64,000 nucleotides of DNA from Scytonema sp035967975 (GTDB lineage: Bacteria > Cyanobacteriota > Cyanobacteriia > Cyanobacteriales > Nostocaceae). The notes under the pieces were generated by a model. It searched no databases. It was not told the origin of the DNA and was given only the letters and a program-made list of their open reading frames with translations. The stretch spans positions 1 through 64,000 of the forward strand of contig JAWQFQ010000008.1 of assembly GCA_035967975.1 (NCBI GenBank). The letters run 5' to 3'. Below are positions 1-7,410 of the stretch, one piece after another (positions within the stretch are counted from its first letter, which is position 1; every line of letters starts with the position of its first letter). Position numbers and translations under genes: made by a program.

Positions 1-947
1 GGGCAGAAGCTAGGGGGCAGGGAGCAGGGAGAGGGAAAAAGAATTATTTCTTTCCCCCATACCCCTACACCCCTACACCCTTACTTAGGTACTAATACTC
101 AATTTGTCGTAACTGTCTGGTTTTTTTCCGTAGATAGCGAATATTGGTATATGGGCAATTTGGTTTGCAAAGCTGGGAAATTGGTATAGAACAGTAATCA
201 GGAGCGTCAAATTGAGTATTAATCAAGTGTTCACGTCCTACACTCCAAGACCGAAAATCACAAAACCACCACCAGCGAATCATGCCCAGTGTAATCCTCT
301 AGAAACTTTAAAACAGTCAAATCACAGCCTCACATCTCTACGTTATGGTAATCGGAGCGGTTCTAAACACTGCAGTAGAGGCAAAATTAATAGCTTGCAC
401 GTTTTTTGTTTTAGACTGATAATAGAGGATTACCCGGAGGTATGTTGTATCACACAACAACCTAGGTCGTAATTGTGCGGACTATACAAGAACACATATG
501 AGGCAAGAAGGTGGTAGAAAAATATGCATTTTTAACCCATTCTTTGCCATATACTTCTCTAGTTCCTTACGAACATCTGATGGACGCTTAACATCCTTAG
601 GGATATGGCGGAGTAATCAGTCAATGAAAGTACGGGTTAGTTATTTTCCGGGAGCATCTTGGAAATCACACTTAATTGTTATCCTCAACAATTATTATTT
701 ATTCGGTGTTTTTTAGCCCGTAGCTTTCAAAGCGATATATAATAACGCATTATGATTACTACTGCTCTACGTATCCTTACTGGACTTTTGCCATTGATAG
801 AGTAGTTTCTTGAAGGTGACTGCCACTTTTGAGACTTCCACGAAACCAAGGCAAGTTAGGTAGGAAAAAGTACAACACCTCCATAATCCACCAGATAGGA
901 AAACTATTCAAGACCTTGATGGATTAAGCGCGACAAGTGCCACTGCT
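1..947. other. Non-coding start with repeats and a decayed coding trace
   Basis: No convincing intact gene is visible. The first 90 bases are G-rich then C-rich runs of the CCCTACACC kind that recur between genes in this window. An inverted-repeat unit lies at 91-223. On the minus strand at about 482-616 an open stretch without a start codon reads like protein (it contains KRPSDVRKELEKYMAKNG), possibly the tail of a decayed gene. The remainder shows no start with a ribosome binding site and no RNA gene that I recognise. Confidence 0.5.
91..223. repeat. 133-bp inverted-repeat unit, MITE-like
   Basis: ACTAATACTCAATTTG at 91-106 is mirrored by CAAATTGAGTATTAAT at 208-223 with one mismatch, enclosing about 100 bases. 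Terminal inverted repeats on a unit of this size suggest a non-autonomous mobile element. No flanking target duplication is obvious and no second copy was found in the window. Confidence 0.5.
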
Positions 948-1595
948 ATGAAAGAACCCAGCATGAAAGATCACAAACGACTTCTACTTATTGATGATGA
1001 CCCCAACCTCATTTTGCTGGTGAAGGATTACTTGGAATTCCGGGGTTATGAAGTCATCACTGCCGAAAATGGTCGCGAAGCTCTGGAAATTTTGGAGCAG
1101 GATATTCCAGACATGATCATTTGCGATGTGATGATGCCCGAGATGGACGGGTACACTTTTGTAGAACAAGTCCGGCAAAACGAACGTACTAGCTGGATTC
1201 CCGTTCTCTTCCTTTCAGCTAAGGGACAAAGCGCCGACCGAGTAAAAGGTCTGAATAAAGGTGCTGATGTCTACATGGTTAAGCCTTTTGAGCCAGAAGA
1301 ATTGGTAGCACAGGTAGAATCCTCCCTTAAGCAGACCATTCGCTGGAAAGAACACCAAGCAAAAGGCGGGGAAAATGGTTCTCGCATTCAAGTTCCCTTC
1401 GATGTGCAGTTGACCCCAACAGAGCTGAAGGTTGTACAATTTGTGGCTCGTGGCTTAGCTAACCGCGAAATCGCTGAGGAATTAAATGTCAGCCAACGCA
1501 CGGTAGAAAGCCACGTGTCCAATATGTTGGGTAAAACCAATCTCCACAATCGCACAGAACTTGCGCGATGGGCTATTGAAAATCAAATGGCGTAA
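948..1595 (+). CDS. NarL/LuxR-family response regulator
   Basis: Two-component response regulator of 215 residues that should bind DNA when phosphorylated. The receiver domain covers about residues 10-125, with acidic residues Asp16-Asp18, phospho-acceptor Asp60 in the CDVMMPEMDG stretch, Ser90 and Lys112. The C-terminal LuxR-type helix-turn-helix (about 146-210) contains LTPTELKVV and NREIAEELNVSQRTVESHV. It resembles the chloroplast/cyanobacterial Ycf29 type of NarL regulator, but orthology cannot be fixed here. No sensor kinase is adjacent, so it is an orphan. A second in-frame ATG at 963 is an alternative start; neither has a strong Shine-Dalgarno. Confidence 0.9.
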   Translation: MKEPSMKDHKRLLLIDDDPNLILLVKDYLEFRGYEVITAENGREALEILEQDIPDMIICDVMMPEMDGYTFVEQVRQNERTSWIPVLFLSAKGQSADRVKGLNKGADVYMVKPFEPEELVAQVESSLKQTIRWKEHQAKGGENGSRIQVPFDVQLTPTELKVVQFVARGLANREIAEELNVSQRTVESHVSNMLGKTNLHNRTELARWAIENQMA

Positions 1596-1603
1596 GAAAG
1601 TTA

Positions 1604-1722
1604 TCAGCTTTCAGCGTTCAGCATTCAGCATTGAGCTATTTCACTGGCTATTGAACCCTGCTTGGGATATGCATAGCTAAAAATAGCCACTCTAAACTGA
1701 AAAGCTGAACGCTGATAGCTTA
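1604..1722. repeat. Imperfect inverted repeat between convergent genes
   Basis: TATCAGCTTTCAGCGTTCAGC near the left end pairs with GCTGAACGCTGATAGCT near the right end. The unit lies between the stop codons of the response regulator and the NIL protein. It belongs to the 'agctttcagc / gctgatagct' repeats common between genes here and could act as a bidirectional transcription end. Confidence 0.45.
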
Positions 1723-2028
1723 TTACCAACCGTCTTCTTCTGTGGGGGGTTGGTGTTTGATTTCTAAATTCAGTTCATCAAGGTAGGTTAAAGCGCTTGC
1801 AATCTGGAAAACAGTTCCTCTTAGTTCTAAATCAAAGCACCCATGTTGCGGTGCGTCTCCTGCCAGCTGGGCTGCTGCTATATTGATTGTGACCCCGCTA
1901 TGAGAGATCAGTTTTGAAATGACTGGTTTCTCATGCATCTGTTCGGGGATACGAACTGAAATCCGAGTTTGAGTGCGTCTGTTGTCACGAAAAGTAGTAG
2001 ATTTGCCCTGTGTTGTTGGAATTGCCAT
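1723..2028 (-). CDS. Small NIL-domain protein
   Basis: A protein of 101 residues that is essentially one NIL domain, the small ferredoxin-like ligand-binding fold first named at the C-terminus of MetN-type ABC ATPases. The core runs from about residue 22 to 92 (RISVRIPEQMHEKPVISKL onwards). Stand-alone NIL proteins are common in cyanobacteria, often near sulfur or methionine uptake genes; no such transporter is next to this one. The ATG at 2028 was chosen because TTGAGGAAAGCTAATATG gives a well-spaced GAGG; an in-frame TTG at 2043 overlaps that ribosome binding site and is less likely. The ligand is unknown. Confidence 0.8.
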   Translation of the reverse strand: MAIPTTQGKSTTFRDNRRTQTRISVRIPEQMHEKPVISKLISHSGVTINIAAAQLAGDAPQHGCFDLELRGTVFQIASALTYLDELNLEIKHQPPTEEDGW

Positions 2029-2254
2029 ATTAGCTTTCCTCAAAATAAATTTTGATGCGGGTCTTTATGTTTAAATGCTTTTGACCGCATCAAATGTAGC
2101 CATATTCATCTTTTTAGCACAATACTCCGTTTCCGTGCCTATACCTCACACCCTACACTATCGTTGCCGTTGTCTTTGATTTTGATTCTTACTAGTTCTT
2201 TGTCAATTGCTTTTAGTTAAAACCGATAAGCATTGTTTTAATTTTCTTTGTCGT

Positions 2255-2373
2255 CTCATAAGAAATACGGTTCGGACAAGGAAAAAAAATTATGTAGGGG
2301 GCGTTACCCCCTGCACCCTTTTGCTTTTTCTCCCTTAATCTTTTACCTTGAACCGAATTGTATTTCTTATGAG
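2255..2373. repeat. 119-bp palindromic element with about 28-bp inverted ends
   Basis: CTCATAAGAAATACGGTTCG at the left end is mirrored imperfectly at the right end, which finishes GTATTTCTTATGAG. The interior holds GTAGGGGGCGTTACCCCCTGC, itself a short hairpin. It sits between the NIL gene and the GntR gene. Structure and size suggest a MITE. The rest of the gap (2029-2393) shows nothing else. Confidence 0.6.
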
Positions 2374-2393
2374 TAGGCGTAAAACGAAAAATA

Positions 2394-3380
2394 TCAACTC
2401 AAGCCCAGTTCTCGTTTTAGCAAATTAATGGAATTCGCGCCAATGTAATTTTCTCCACACATAAGCTTGGGTGGACGAATAATGTCGTCCATAGCAGCGT
2501 GCATAGCTGCTTGTGCTGTTGAAAAGCTAACCGGGTCGGTGCAAAAAATGACCTGTGCTCGCTTGACCATTGCTTGAAGTCTGTAAGCATCTTTTGGCTG
2601 TGCTGTCATCAAAAGTATTTCGTCCCCCCGCAGACCGTGAAGGATAAATTCTAATGCTCTGAGAATTCCAGCACTGAGACTGACAATACCAAGACAGCTA
2701 TCTTTTGGTAATGTTTTAAACTGGTTGAACTCTTTGCTGTAGTCATGGATATCAAGGGGAATTACGCGTACTGATTTAGGTGCTGCAATAACTTCTACAT
2801 CTCCAATAAAATACCGACTGGTGACAACTGTCGCAGAAGAGGTTTGGTCCAACACCGCAGCTAGTTCTTCCATCACGACTAACTGTATGGGAATTTCGAG
2901 AGCTTGTTCTAATTCATAAACCATCATTTCTCCCACACCAATGTCTTGCGCTGGAACCGCAACTAGCACTCGCGCACTACAACGCAAGCGCCAATCAACT
3001 TCTGCTAAAAAGAGTTCTCGGGCTTGACCGAGGGAGCAACCTTGAGAAAGCAACTCGTCTAATGCTTGCTGTACAACTTTGTCTGCTTGCGGATACTGTT
3101 TGAGAATTGGCGATTGCAGCCTACTACCACCTTCATGACCTTGGGCGCGGACGTAAATCCCCGAACCTGCAAGGCTTTCTACTAATCCATCGTCTTCTAA
3201 TTGACGGTAAACTTTACTAATTGTATTGCGGTGTAACCCCGTCTGCATTGCCAGCGCTCTTGTGCTCGGTAATTTGTATCCAGGTGGATACTGGCGAGAT
3301 GCGATCGCAAAGCTAATTTGGTTATACAGCTGGGTGGATGCGGGTATTTCACTGTCTGGCTGAATACGGAATTGAAGCAT
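2394..3380 (-). CDS. GntR-family transcriptional regulator
   Basis: DNA-binding regulator of 328 residues. The N-terminal winged helix-turn-helix of GntR type spans about residues 10-78 (STQLYNQISFAI, PGYKLPSTRALA, GLHRNTISKVYRQLEDDGLV, then a wing ending GSGIYV). The C-terminal 240 residues have no obvious aminotransferase lysine motif, so this is not an MocR/PdxR fusion; they are probably an effector-binding region. The start at 3380 was chosen because AGGAGATTTGGTGATG provides a good ribosome binding site; the frame stays open 15 codons further upstream. It is divergent from the dienelactone hydrolase gene and could regulate it; that is inference from position only. Confidence 0.85.
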   Translation of the reverse strand: MLQFRIQPDSEIPASTQLYNQISFAIASRQYPPGYKLPSTRALAMQTGLHRNTISKVYRQLEDDGLVESLAGSGIYVRAQGHEGGSRLQSPILKQYPQADKVVQQALDELLSQGCSLGQARELFLAEVDWRLRCSARVLVAVPAQDIGVGEMMVYELEQALEIPIQLVVMEELAAVLDQTSSATVVTSRYFIGDVEVIAAPKSVRVIPLDIHDYSKEFNQFKTLPKDSCLGIVSLSAGILRALEFILHGLRGDEILLMTAQPKDAYRLQAMVKRAQVIFCTDPVSFSTAQAAMHAAMDDIIRPPKLMCGENYIGANSINLLKRELGLS

Positions 3381-3584
3381 CACCAAATCTCCTAGATGAT
3401 AGTGGCTGCATATGACCAGCTGCAAATGCTAACTGTCAAATATATTACATATATCTTCAATTTCTCAATTGGAAATTTCTGGTGCAGTTGCTACTGGTGG
3501 TTGATAATTTAATCGGAGGTAGTCTTGCCCAACTGGCAGAACTATATCTATATATATAGTCACACAGCACTGGTAAAAACTATT

Positions 3585-4325
3585 ATGGCAGAGCGAGCAA
3601 TCGACACCACAACAGTTAGACTTTCACAAGATGATGTGCAAATCGACGCATACCTAGCCCAGCCAAGTGAACCTGGTTCATATCCAGGGGTTGTGGTATT
3701 GCAGGAGATTTTTGGAGTCAACTCCCACATTCGAGACGTAACAGAACGTATAGCAAAGGAAGGTTATGTCGCCATTGCACCCGCTCTTTTCCAAAGAGTC
3801 GCCCCTGGTTTTGAAACGGGCTACACCCCAGAAGATATAGAAGTTGGTCGAAAATACGCTTGGGAACAAACAACTGCACCACACTTACTGAGTGATATTC
3901 AACGGTCTATTGATTATCTCAAAACTCTCCCGAAAGTCAAGCAGGACGGCTTTGGCTGCACAGGCTTTTGCTTTGGCGGTCATGTCGCCTACTTAGCCGC
4001 TACCCTCAAAGATATCCAAGCTACCGCATCCTTTTATGGTGCAGGAATACCCACCCGCACCCCAGGGGGGGGTTCTCCGACAATCACGCGGACCTCAGAA
4101 ATTACGGGTACTGTCTACGCCTTCTTTGGAAACGAAGACGCCAGCATTCCACCCGACCATGTCAACCAAATTCAAGCCGAGTTAGAAAAATACAACATTT
4201 CCCATCGCTTGTTTCGCTACGATGGAGCTGACCACGGGTTTTTCTGCGACCAACGCGCCAGCTATAATCCAAAAGCTGCTGCTGATGCTTGGGAGCAAGT
4301 GAAACGACTGTTTTCACAACTTTAG
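3585..4325 (+). CDS. Dienelactone hydrolase family protein
   Basis: Alpha/beta-hydrolase of 246 residues. The DLH signatures are present: Glu41 in VVVLQEIFG, nucleophile Cys129 in GFCFGG, Asp185 in GNEDASIP, and His217 in DGADHGFF. Family members hydrolyse dienelactones, but cyanobacterial homologues are mostly uncharacterised, so the substrate is open. A G-rich stretch (TPGGGSP, about 159-165) sits in a surface loop. The start at 3585 is used because the similarity begins MAERAIDTTTV; the frame extends upstream to 3525 through a low-complexity TATATA stretch that is unlikely to be translated. Confidence 0.9.
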   Translation: MAERAIDTTTVRLSQDDVQIDAYLAQPSEPGSYPGVVVLQEIFGVNSHIRDVTERIAKEGYVAIAPALFQRVAPGFETGYTPEDIEVGRKYAWEQTTAPHLLSDIQRSIDYLKTLPKVKQDGFGCTGFCFGGHVAYLAATLKDIQATASFYGAGIPTRTPGGGSPTITRTSEITGTVYAFFGNEDASIPPDHVNQIQAELEKYNISHRLFRYDGADHGFFCDQRASYNPKAAADAWEQVKRLFSQL

Positions 4326-4359
4326 TTAGTAGATAGTTGTTAGTTGTTGGTTGTTTCCC

Positions 4360-4394
4360 ACTAACCACTAACCACTAACCACTAACCACTAACC
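4360..4394. repeat. Heptamer tandem repeat ACTAACC x5
   Basis: Five head-to-tail copies of ACTAACC lie between the hydrolase and the S1-like gene. They are preceded by related TTAGTTGTTAG-type sequence that could pair with them. This is the short tandemly repeated repetitive (STRR) class known from heterocystous cyanobacteria. Confidence 0.85.
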
Positions 4395-4446
4395 CTTTTT
4401 AGAAAGCAGTTAGCATTTAGCTAATAACAACTTAATCTTACAACTC

Positions 4447-5349
4447 ATGAATTCCGAAGCGAAAGTATCTCAAAAAGCCGATTCGTCTTTTACGATGGAT
4501 GATTTTGCCAAAGCACTGGAACAACACGACTACCAATTTCAAAAGGGACAGGTAGTTCATGGGAAAGTGTACCAACTCGATTCAGATGGAGCTTTTGTCG
4601 ATATTGGTGGCAAATCTTCAGCGTTTATTCCCCGCGATGAGGCTTCTTTGAGAGCAGTCACCGACCTGTCGGAAGTGCTGCCATTAAATGAAGAGCTAGA
4701 TTTTTTAATTATTCGAGACCAAGATGCAGAAGGTCAAGTTACCCTTTCGCGACGACAACTGGAAATTAGGAATATTTGGGAACGACTGACGCAAATGCAG
4801 GAAAATTCTCAAACGGTACAGGTACGTGTCAACAATGTCAATAAAGGCGGTGTGACTGTCGATGTTTTGGGTTTGCGGGGATTTATTCCGCGATCGCACC
4901 TGACCGAACGAGATAACTTAGAAGGACTCAAAGGACATACCTTAACTGCTGGTTTTTTAGAAGTCAATCGCAGCACTAATAAACTGATACTGTCGCAACG
5001 CGTAGCGGCTCGTTCTGCTAACTTTAGTCAGTTAGAACTTGGTCAATTGGTCGAAGGAAAAGTAACTGGGATCAAACCTTTTGGTATCTTTGTAGATTTG
5101 GAAGGAATGAGCGCTTTGCTTCACATCAAGCAAGTGAGCCAAAAATTTATTGAGAATTTAGACAAAGTGTTTCAAGTCGGTCAGTCGATTAAAGCTGTCA
5201 TTTTGGATTTGGATGAAGGAAAAGGACGGGTCGCTCTTTCTACCAGAGTTTTAGAAAATTTCCCTGGCGAAATGCTAGAAAATATGGATGATGTCATGGG
5301 TTCAGCGGAAGCGCGTGCTGAACGAGCTCGGAAGAAGATGGCGGAATAG
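4447..5349 (+). CDS. rps1b: Ribosomal-protein-S1-like RNA-binding protein (S1 homologue B type)
   Basis: Protein of 300 residues with three S1 RNA-binding domains at about 33-104, 120-186 and 200-270 (start motifs GQVVHGKVYQL, TVQVRVNNVNKGGV and GQLVEGKVTGIKPFGIFVDL), followed by a charged tail ending AERARKKMAE. Cyanobacteria often carry a long S1 (Rps1A) and a shorter S1-like protein (Rps1B). The sequence is clearly different from the canonical Rps1A opening as I remember it, so the B-type is favoured. Expected role: RNA binding in translation initiation or RNA metabolism. HIP1 sites occur in the gene. Confidence 0.8.
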   Translation: MNSEAKVSQKADSSFTMDDFAKALEQHDYQFQKGQVVHGKVYQLDSDGAFVDIGGKSSAFIPRDEASLRAVTDLSEVLPLNEELDFLIIRDQDAEGQVTLSRRQLEIRNIWERLTQMQENSQTVQVRVNNVNKGGVTVDVLGLRGFIPRSHLTERDNLEGLKGHTLTAGFLEVNRSTNKLILSQRVAARSANFSQLELGQLVEGKVTGIKPFGIFVDLEGMSALLHIKQVSQKFIENLDKVFQVGQSIKAVILDLDEGKGRVALSTRVLENFPGEMLENMDDVMGSAEARAERARKKMAE

Positions 5350-5404
5350 GTGAGGTGATAGTAGATAGTAGATAGTTGTTAGTTGGTAGTTGTACTACTG
5401 ACGG

Positions 5405-5884
5405 CTAACCACTAAGCACGCTCAAATAGCTCTCTCCGAGTTCTCGCAAGGTTGTTTCTGAAAAGGCAAATTTAATTGAGTAGAGCAAATTGCCCCAACA
5501 CCATAACACAGACTCTGAGAGGGCTAGGGAAAATTCATTGATGAAAAACTTCGCCCACCATTTGGGTGCTTGCTGTCTTTGTGTTGGGTCACTGTTTTTG
5601 CGCCAGCGCTTGCGCCATTTAAGAAATTCCGCTGGGGTTGGTGGTTGAACTCCAAGAATAGGTGGAAAATCCGCATAGCTGACAAACTTGCTCAGACCTT
5701 TGGCATGAACGTAGACCACGTAGCGCCAGCATTGTACAACATAAATATCTTCTAACTTAATATTAAACATCAAACAAACTGCTTCTTCAGTCACAAATCG
5801 CGCCAATGGGTGGAGTATGGGCGACTTGTGAACAATTTTTGATTCGCGGATAACGAGCTTTTTTGGTTGGAGTGGTGATAACAT
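5405..5884 (-). CDS. Conserved hypothetical protein, Trp-rich
   Basis: Not recognised. A 159-residue protein with no signal peptide. It contains a basic Trp-rich patch (FLKWRKRWRKN, about 88-98; PKWWAKFF, 106-113) and a hydrophobic C-terminal region with Trp and Cys residues. The opening KLVIRESKIVHKSPILHPLARFVTEEAVCLMFN reads like an ordinary folded domain. The ATG start has no clear Shine-Dalgarno. It is convergent with the S1-like gene and divergent from the small HTH gene. Confidence 0.6.
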   Translation of the reverse strand: MLSPLQPKKLVIRESKIVHKSPILHPLARFVTEEAVCLMFNIKLEDIYVVQCWRYVVYVHAKGLSKFVSYADFPPILGVQPPTPAEFLKWRKRWRKNSDPTQRQQAPKWWAKFFINEFSLALSESVLWCWGNLLYSIKFAFSETTLRELGESYLSVLSG

Positions 5885-5995
5885 ATGAAGTAATTCGATG
5901 TGAATCGATCGCCTACAGTTTTCAAACCGTGGAGCGATCTTTTTTTCGAATAGTTTATATTAAACGATAGAAGACAATCGTTTGTCAATACAGTA

Positions 5996-6208
5996 ATGGG
6001 GCTGATTAGGCTAAAAATTAGAGAATTTGCAAATGAAAAGGGTTGGACACTGAAGGATGTGGCAGACCGTTCGGGAGTAGCCTATAGTTCGGTGAGAGCC
6101 TACGCAAGAGCACCAGGTCTAGCAATGGTTGACTTTACATCCATTCTCAAAATGGCACGTGCATTAGACGTAATGATTGAAGATTTGGTTGAAGTGGTGG
6201 AAGAGTAA
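5996..6208 (+). CDS. Small Cro/C1-type helix-turn-helix protein
   Basis: A 70-residue protein that is a single HTH-XRE domain: KIREFANEKGWTLKDVADRSGVAYSSVRAYAR forms the two-helix recognition unit and MARALDVMIEDLVEVVEE closes the bundle. It could be a stand-alone repressor or the antitoxin of a lost toxin-antitoxin pair; no toxin lies beside it. No good Shine-Dalgarno precedes the ATG. Confidence 0.75.
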   Translation: MGLIRLKIREFANEKGWTLKDVADRSGVAYSSVRAYARAPGLAMVDFTSILKMARALDVMIEDLVEVVEE

Positions 6209-6495
6209 ATTCCTAATCCACAATTTAATGGACATTGTTTGACATTATTGCACATTCCAGGTTATATTTTTATAAACGCACTAATAATGTCTCTATGGCA
6301 AACTATGTCCCAGCAAGAGTGGCAACAGTTAAACTTGGACCAATCAAGACTTTGTACATCTTGTTTGTTCATAGCTAAAAATTCAGTAAATCCTGTATCT
6401 AACATTGCTTCTGCAGGAAAACTGATACCATCCTTACCAATTAAATCAATTTCAAAGTAAATTTGTCCATTTTCTCCAAATCTTCCCTCAATCAT
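6206..6495 (-). pseudogene. Retropepsin-like aspartic protease, frameshifted and truncated
   Basis: The first 52 codons read as a clan AA (retropepsin-like) aspartic protease with the catalytic signature AMLDTGFTEFLAMN (Asp at the DTG). After SLDW the frame no longer matches. A different frame continues the expected pattern as LTVATLAG, then FAIETLL, broken by stop codons at the point of GT*FAIE and again after VRL. The annotated frame ends at 6262 with an unrelated tail. It begins inside the stop of its upstream partner (ATGA overlap at 6492-6495), so the two were co-translated. A frameshift plus in-frame stops make this a decaying gene. Confidence 0.7.
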
Positions 6496-6809
6496 ATTCT
6501 GCCACTAACTCCTGTTTCATTAATGCCAAAAATATGATGAATCACATTAGGATATTTTTCTCTGACCATTTTACTTGCTACCTCTTGCTCCCGATCTATA
6601 AAATAATCACCACTATCAGGTTCAATGGCAATATACCAACCATAGTATTTATCTAGTATTTCTGGTTTTAAACGCTCAAAAATCACCCAGCAACGCTCAT
6701 AAAATGCCTGTCTTCTGGCTTTTTCTTGAGCTTTTTGTGCTTCTGTCCATTGAATTTCTGGAAATACTCTTCCACGTCTGACAATTCTTTCGGATGGGGA
6801 GTGTGTCAT
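6492..6809 (-). CDS. Small conserved hypothetical protein, partner of a retropepsin-like protein
   Basis: A 105-residue protein that starts with a charged region (MTHSPSERIVRRGRVFPEIQWTEA split over residues 1-24). The core contains CWVIFERLKPEILDKYYGWYIAIEPDSGDYFID, followed by HHIFGINETGVSGRI. From memory, cyanobacteria often encode this type of protein directly upstream of a small clan AA protease, and here the two genes overlap by four bases. The function is unknown. Its partner is broken, so this gene may be a surviving half of a module. Confidence 0.65.
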   Translation of the reverse strand: MTHSPSERIVRRGRVFPEIQWTEAQKAQEKARRQAFYERCWVIFERLKPEILDKYYGWYIAIEPDSGDYFIDREQEVASKMVREKYPNVIHHIFGINETGVSGRI

Positions 6810-6909
6810 ATTTTTGACTTCATTAAAATTTATTTTCCATATTTCATTATAAAATAGCCATAAACGTGGATGAAAAACTGAAAAAACCGATTGTGACCGT
6901 GGGAGGTGC

Positions 6910-7008
6910 GGAATGTCGGCTTTATCATTAACATCGCGCTTTGGGGACCGCTTGTAGATAAATGTGAAAGTATCACTACAAGCGATCTCTTACCGCATTT
7001 CAGCATAT
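6910..7008 (-). pseudogene. Remnant of the 3' end of a second UvrD-like helicase gene
   Basis: The minus strand reads YAEMR-stop-EIACSDTFTFIYKRSPKRDV, closely matching the last 30 residues of the intact helicase at 7411-9603 (YDEMRQAIACGDTFTFTYKR). DNA identity is also high, for example AAATGTGAAAGTATCAC in both. An internal stop shows it is not functional. It lies directly downstream of the orphan antitoxin gene, which suggests recombination between two copies. Confidence 0.75.
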
Positions 7009-7034
7009 ATCTTGGTACAACACCTTCAGAGTTG

Positions 7035-7307
7035 TCATCTATCGCGGTCTTCTCTAATCATGGTCGTGCTATCAGACCATTGAATATCTTTTGGAAGCTG
7101 TTCCCGACGGCGGCGACTTTCCTCTAAAAGTTTTGCTACATCCTGCCATCTCTCTTGTTCTGCCATTTTCTGTGTTTGGGCTTCAGATAAAGCATTTTGT
7201 AGAAGAGTGATGACTTGGGCATTGATTGAACTGTTCTTTGCTTTAGCTAACTCTTGTAACTGTTCATACAATTCATTAGGTATATCTACATGATAAAGGG
7301 TAGCCAT
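7035..7307 (-). CDS. RHH/Arc-type antitoxin, toxin partner missing
   Basis: A 90-residue protein with a ribbon-helix-helix N-terminus (ATLYHVDIPNELYEQLQELAKAKNSSINAQVITLL, about 2-37) and a charged C-terminal tail that would wrap a toxin (EESRRRREQLPKDI). This is the FitA/VapB style of antitoxin, normally followed by a PIN-domain VapC. Here the stop overlaps an ATG (ATGA), but that frame ends after 12 codons and the helicase remnant follows, so the toxin gene has been lost. AGGAGGT lies just before the start. Confidence 0.75.
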   Translation of the reverse strand: MATLYHVDIPNELYEQLQELAKAKNSSINAQVITLLQNALSEAQTQKMAEQERWQDVAKLLEESRRRREQLPKDIQWSDSTTMIREDRDR

Positions 7308-7410
7308 GTATGTAACCTCCTTAAATTTATTGCAATTGTAACACGATACTACTAGAGCATCGGTTCTGTAGTCCCATTCAACCCTGTTTCTTCAAGTTGA
7401 CATCCGTGAT

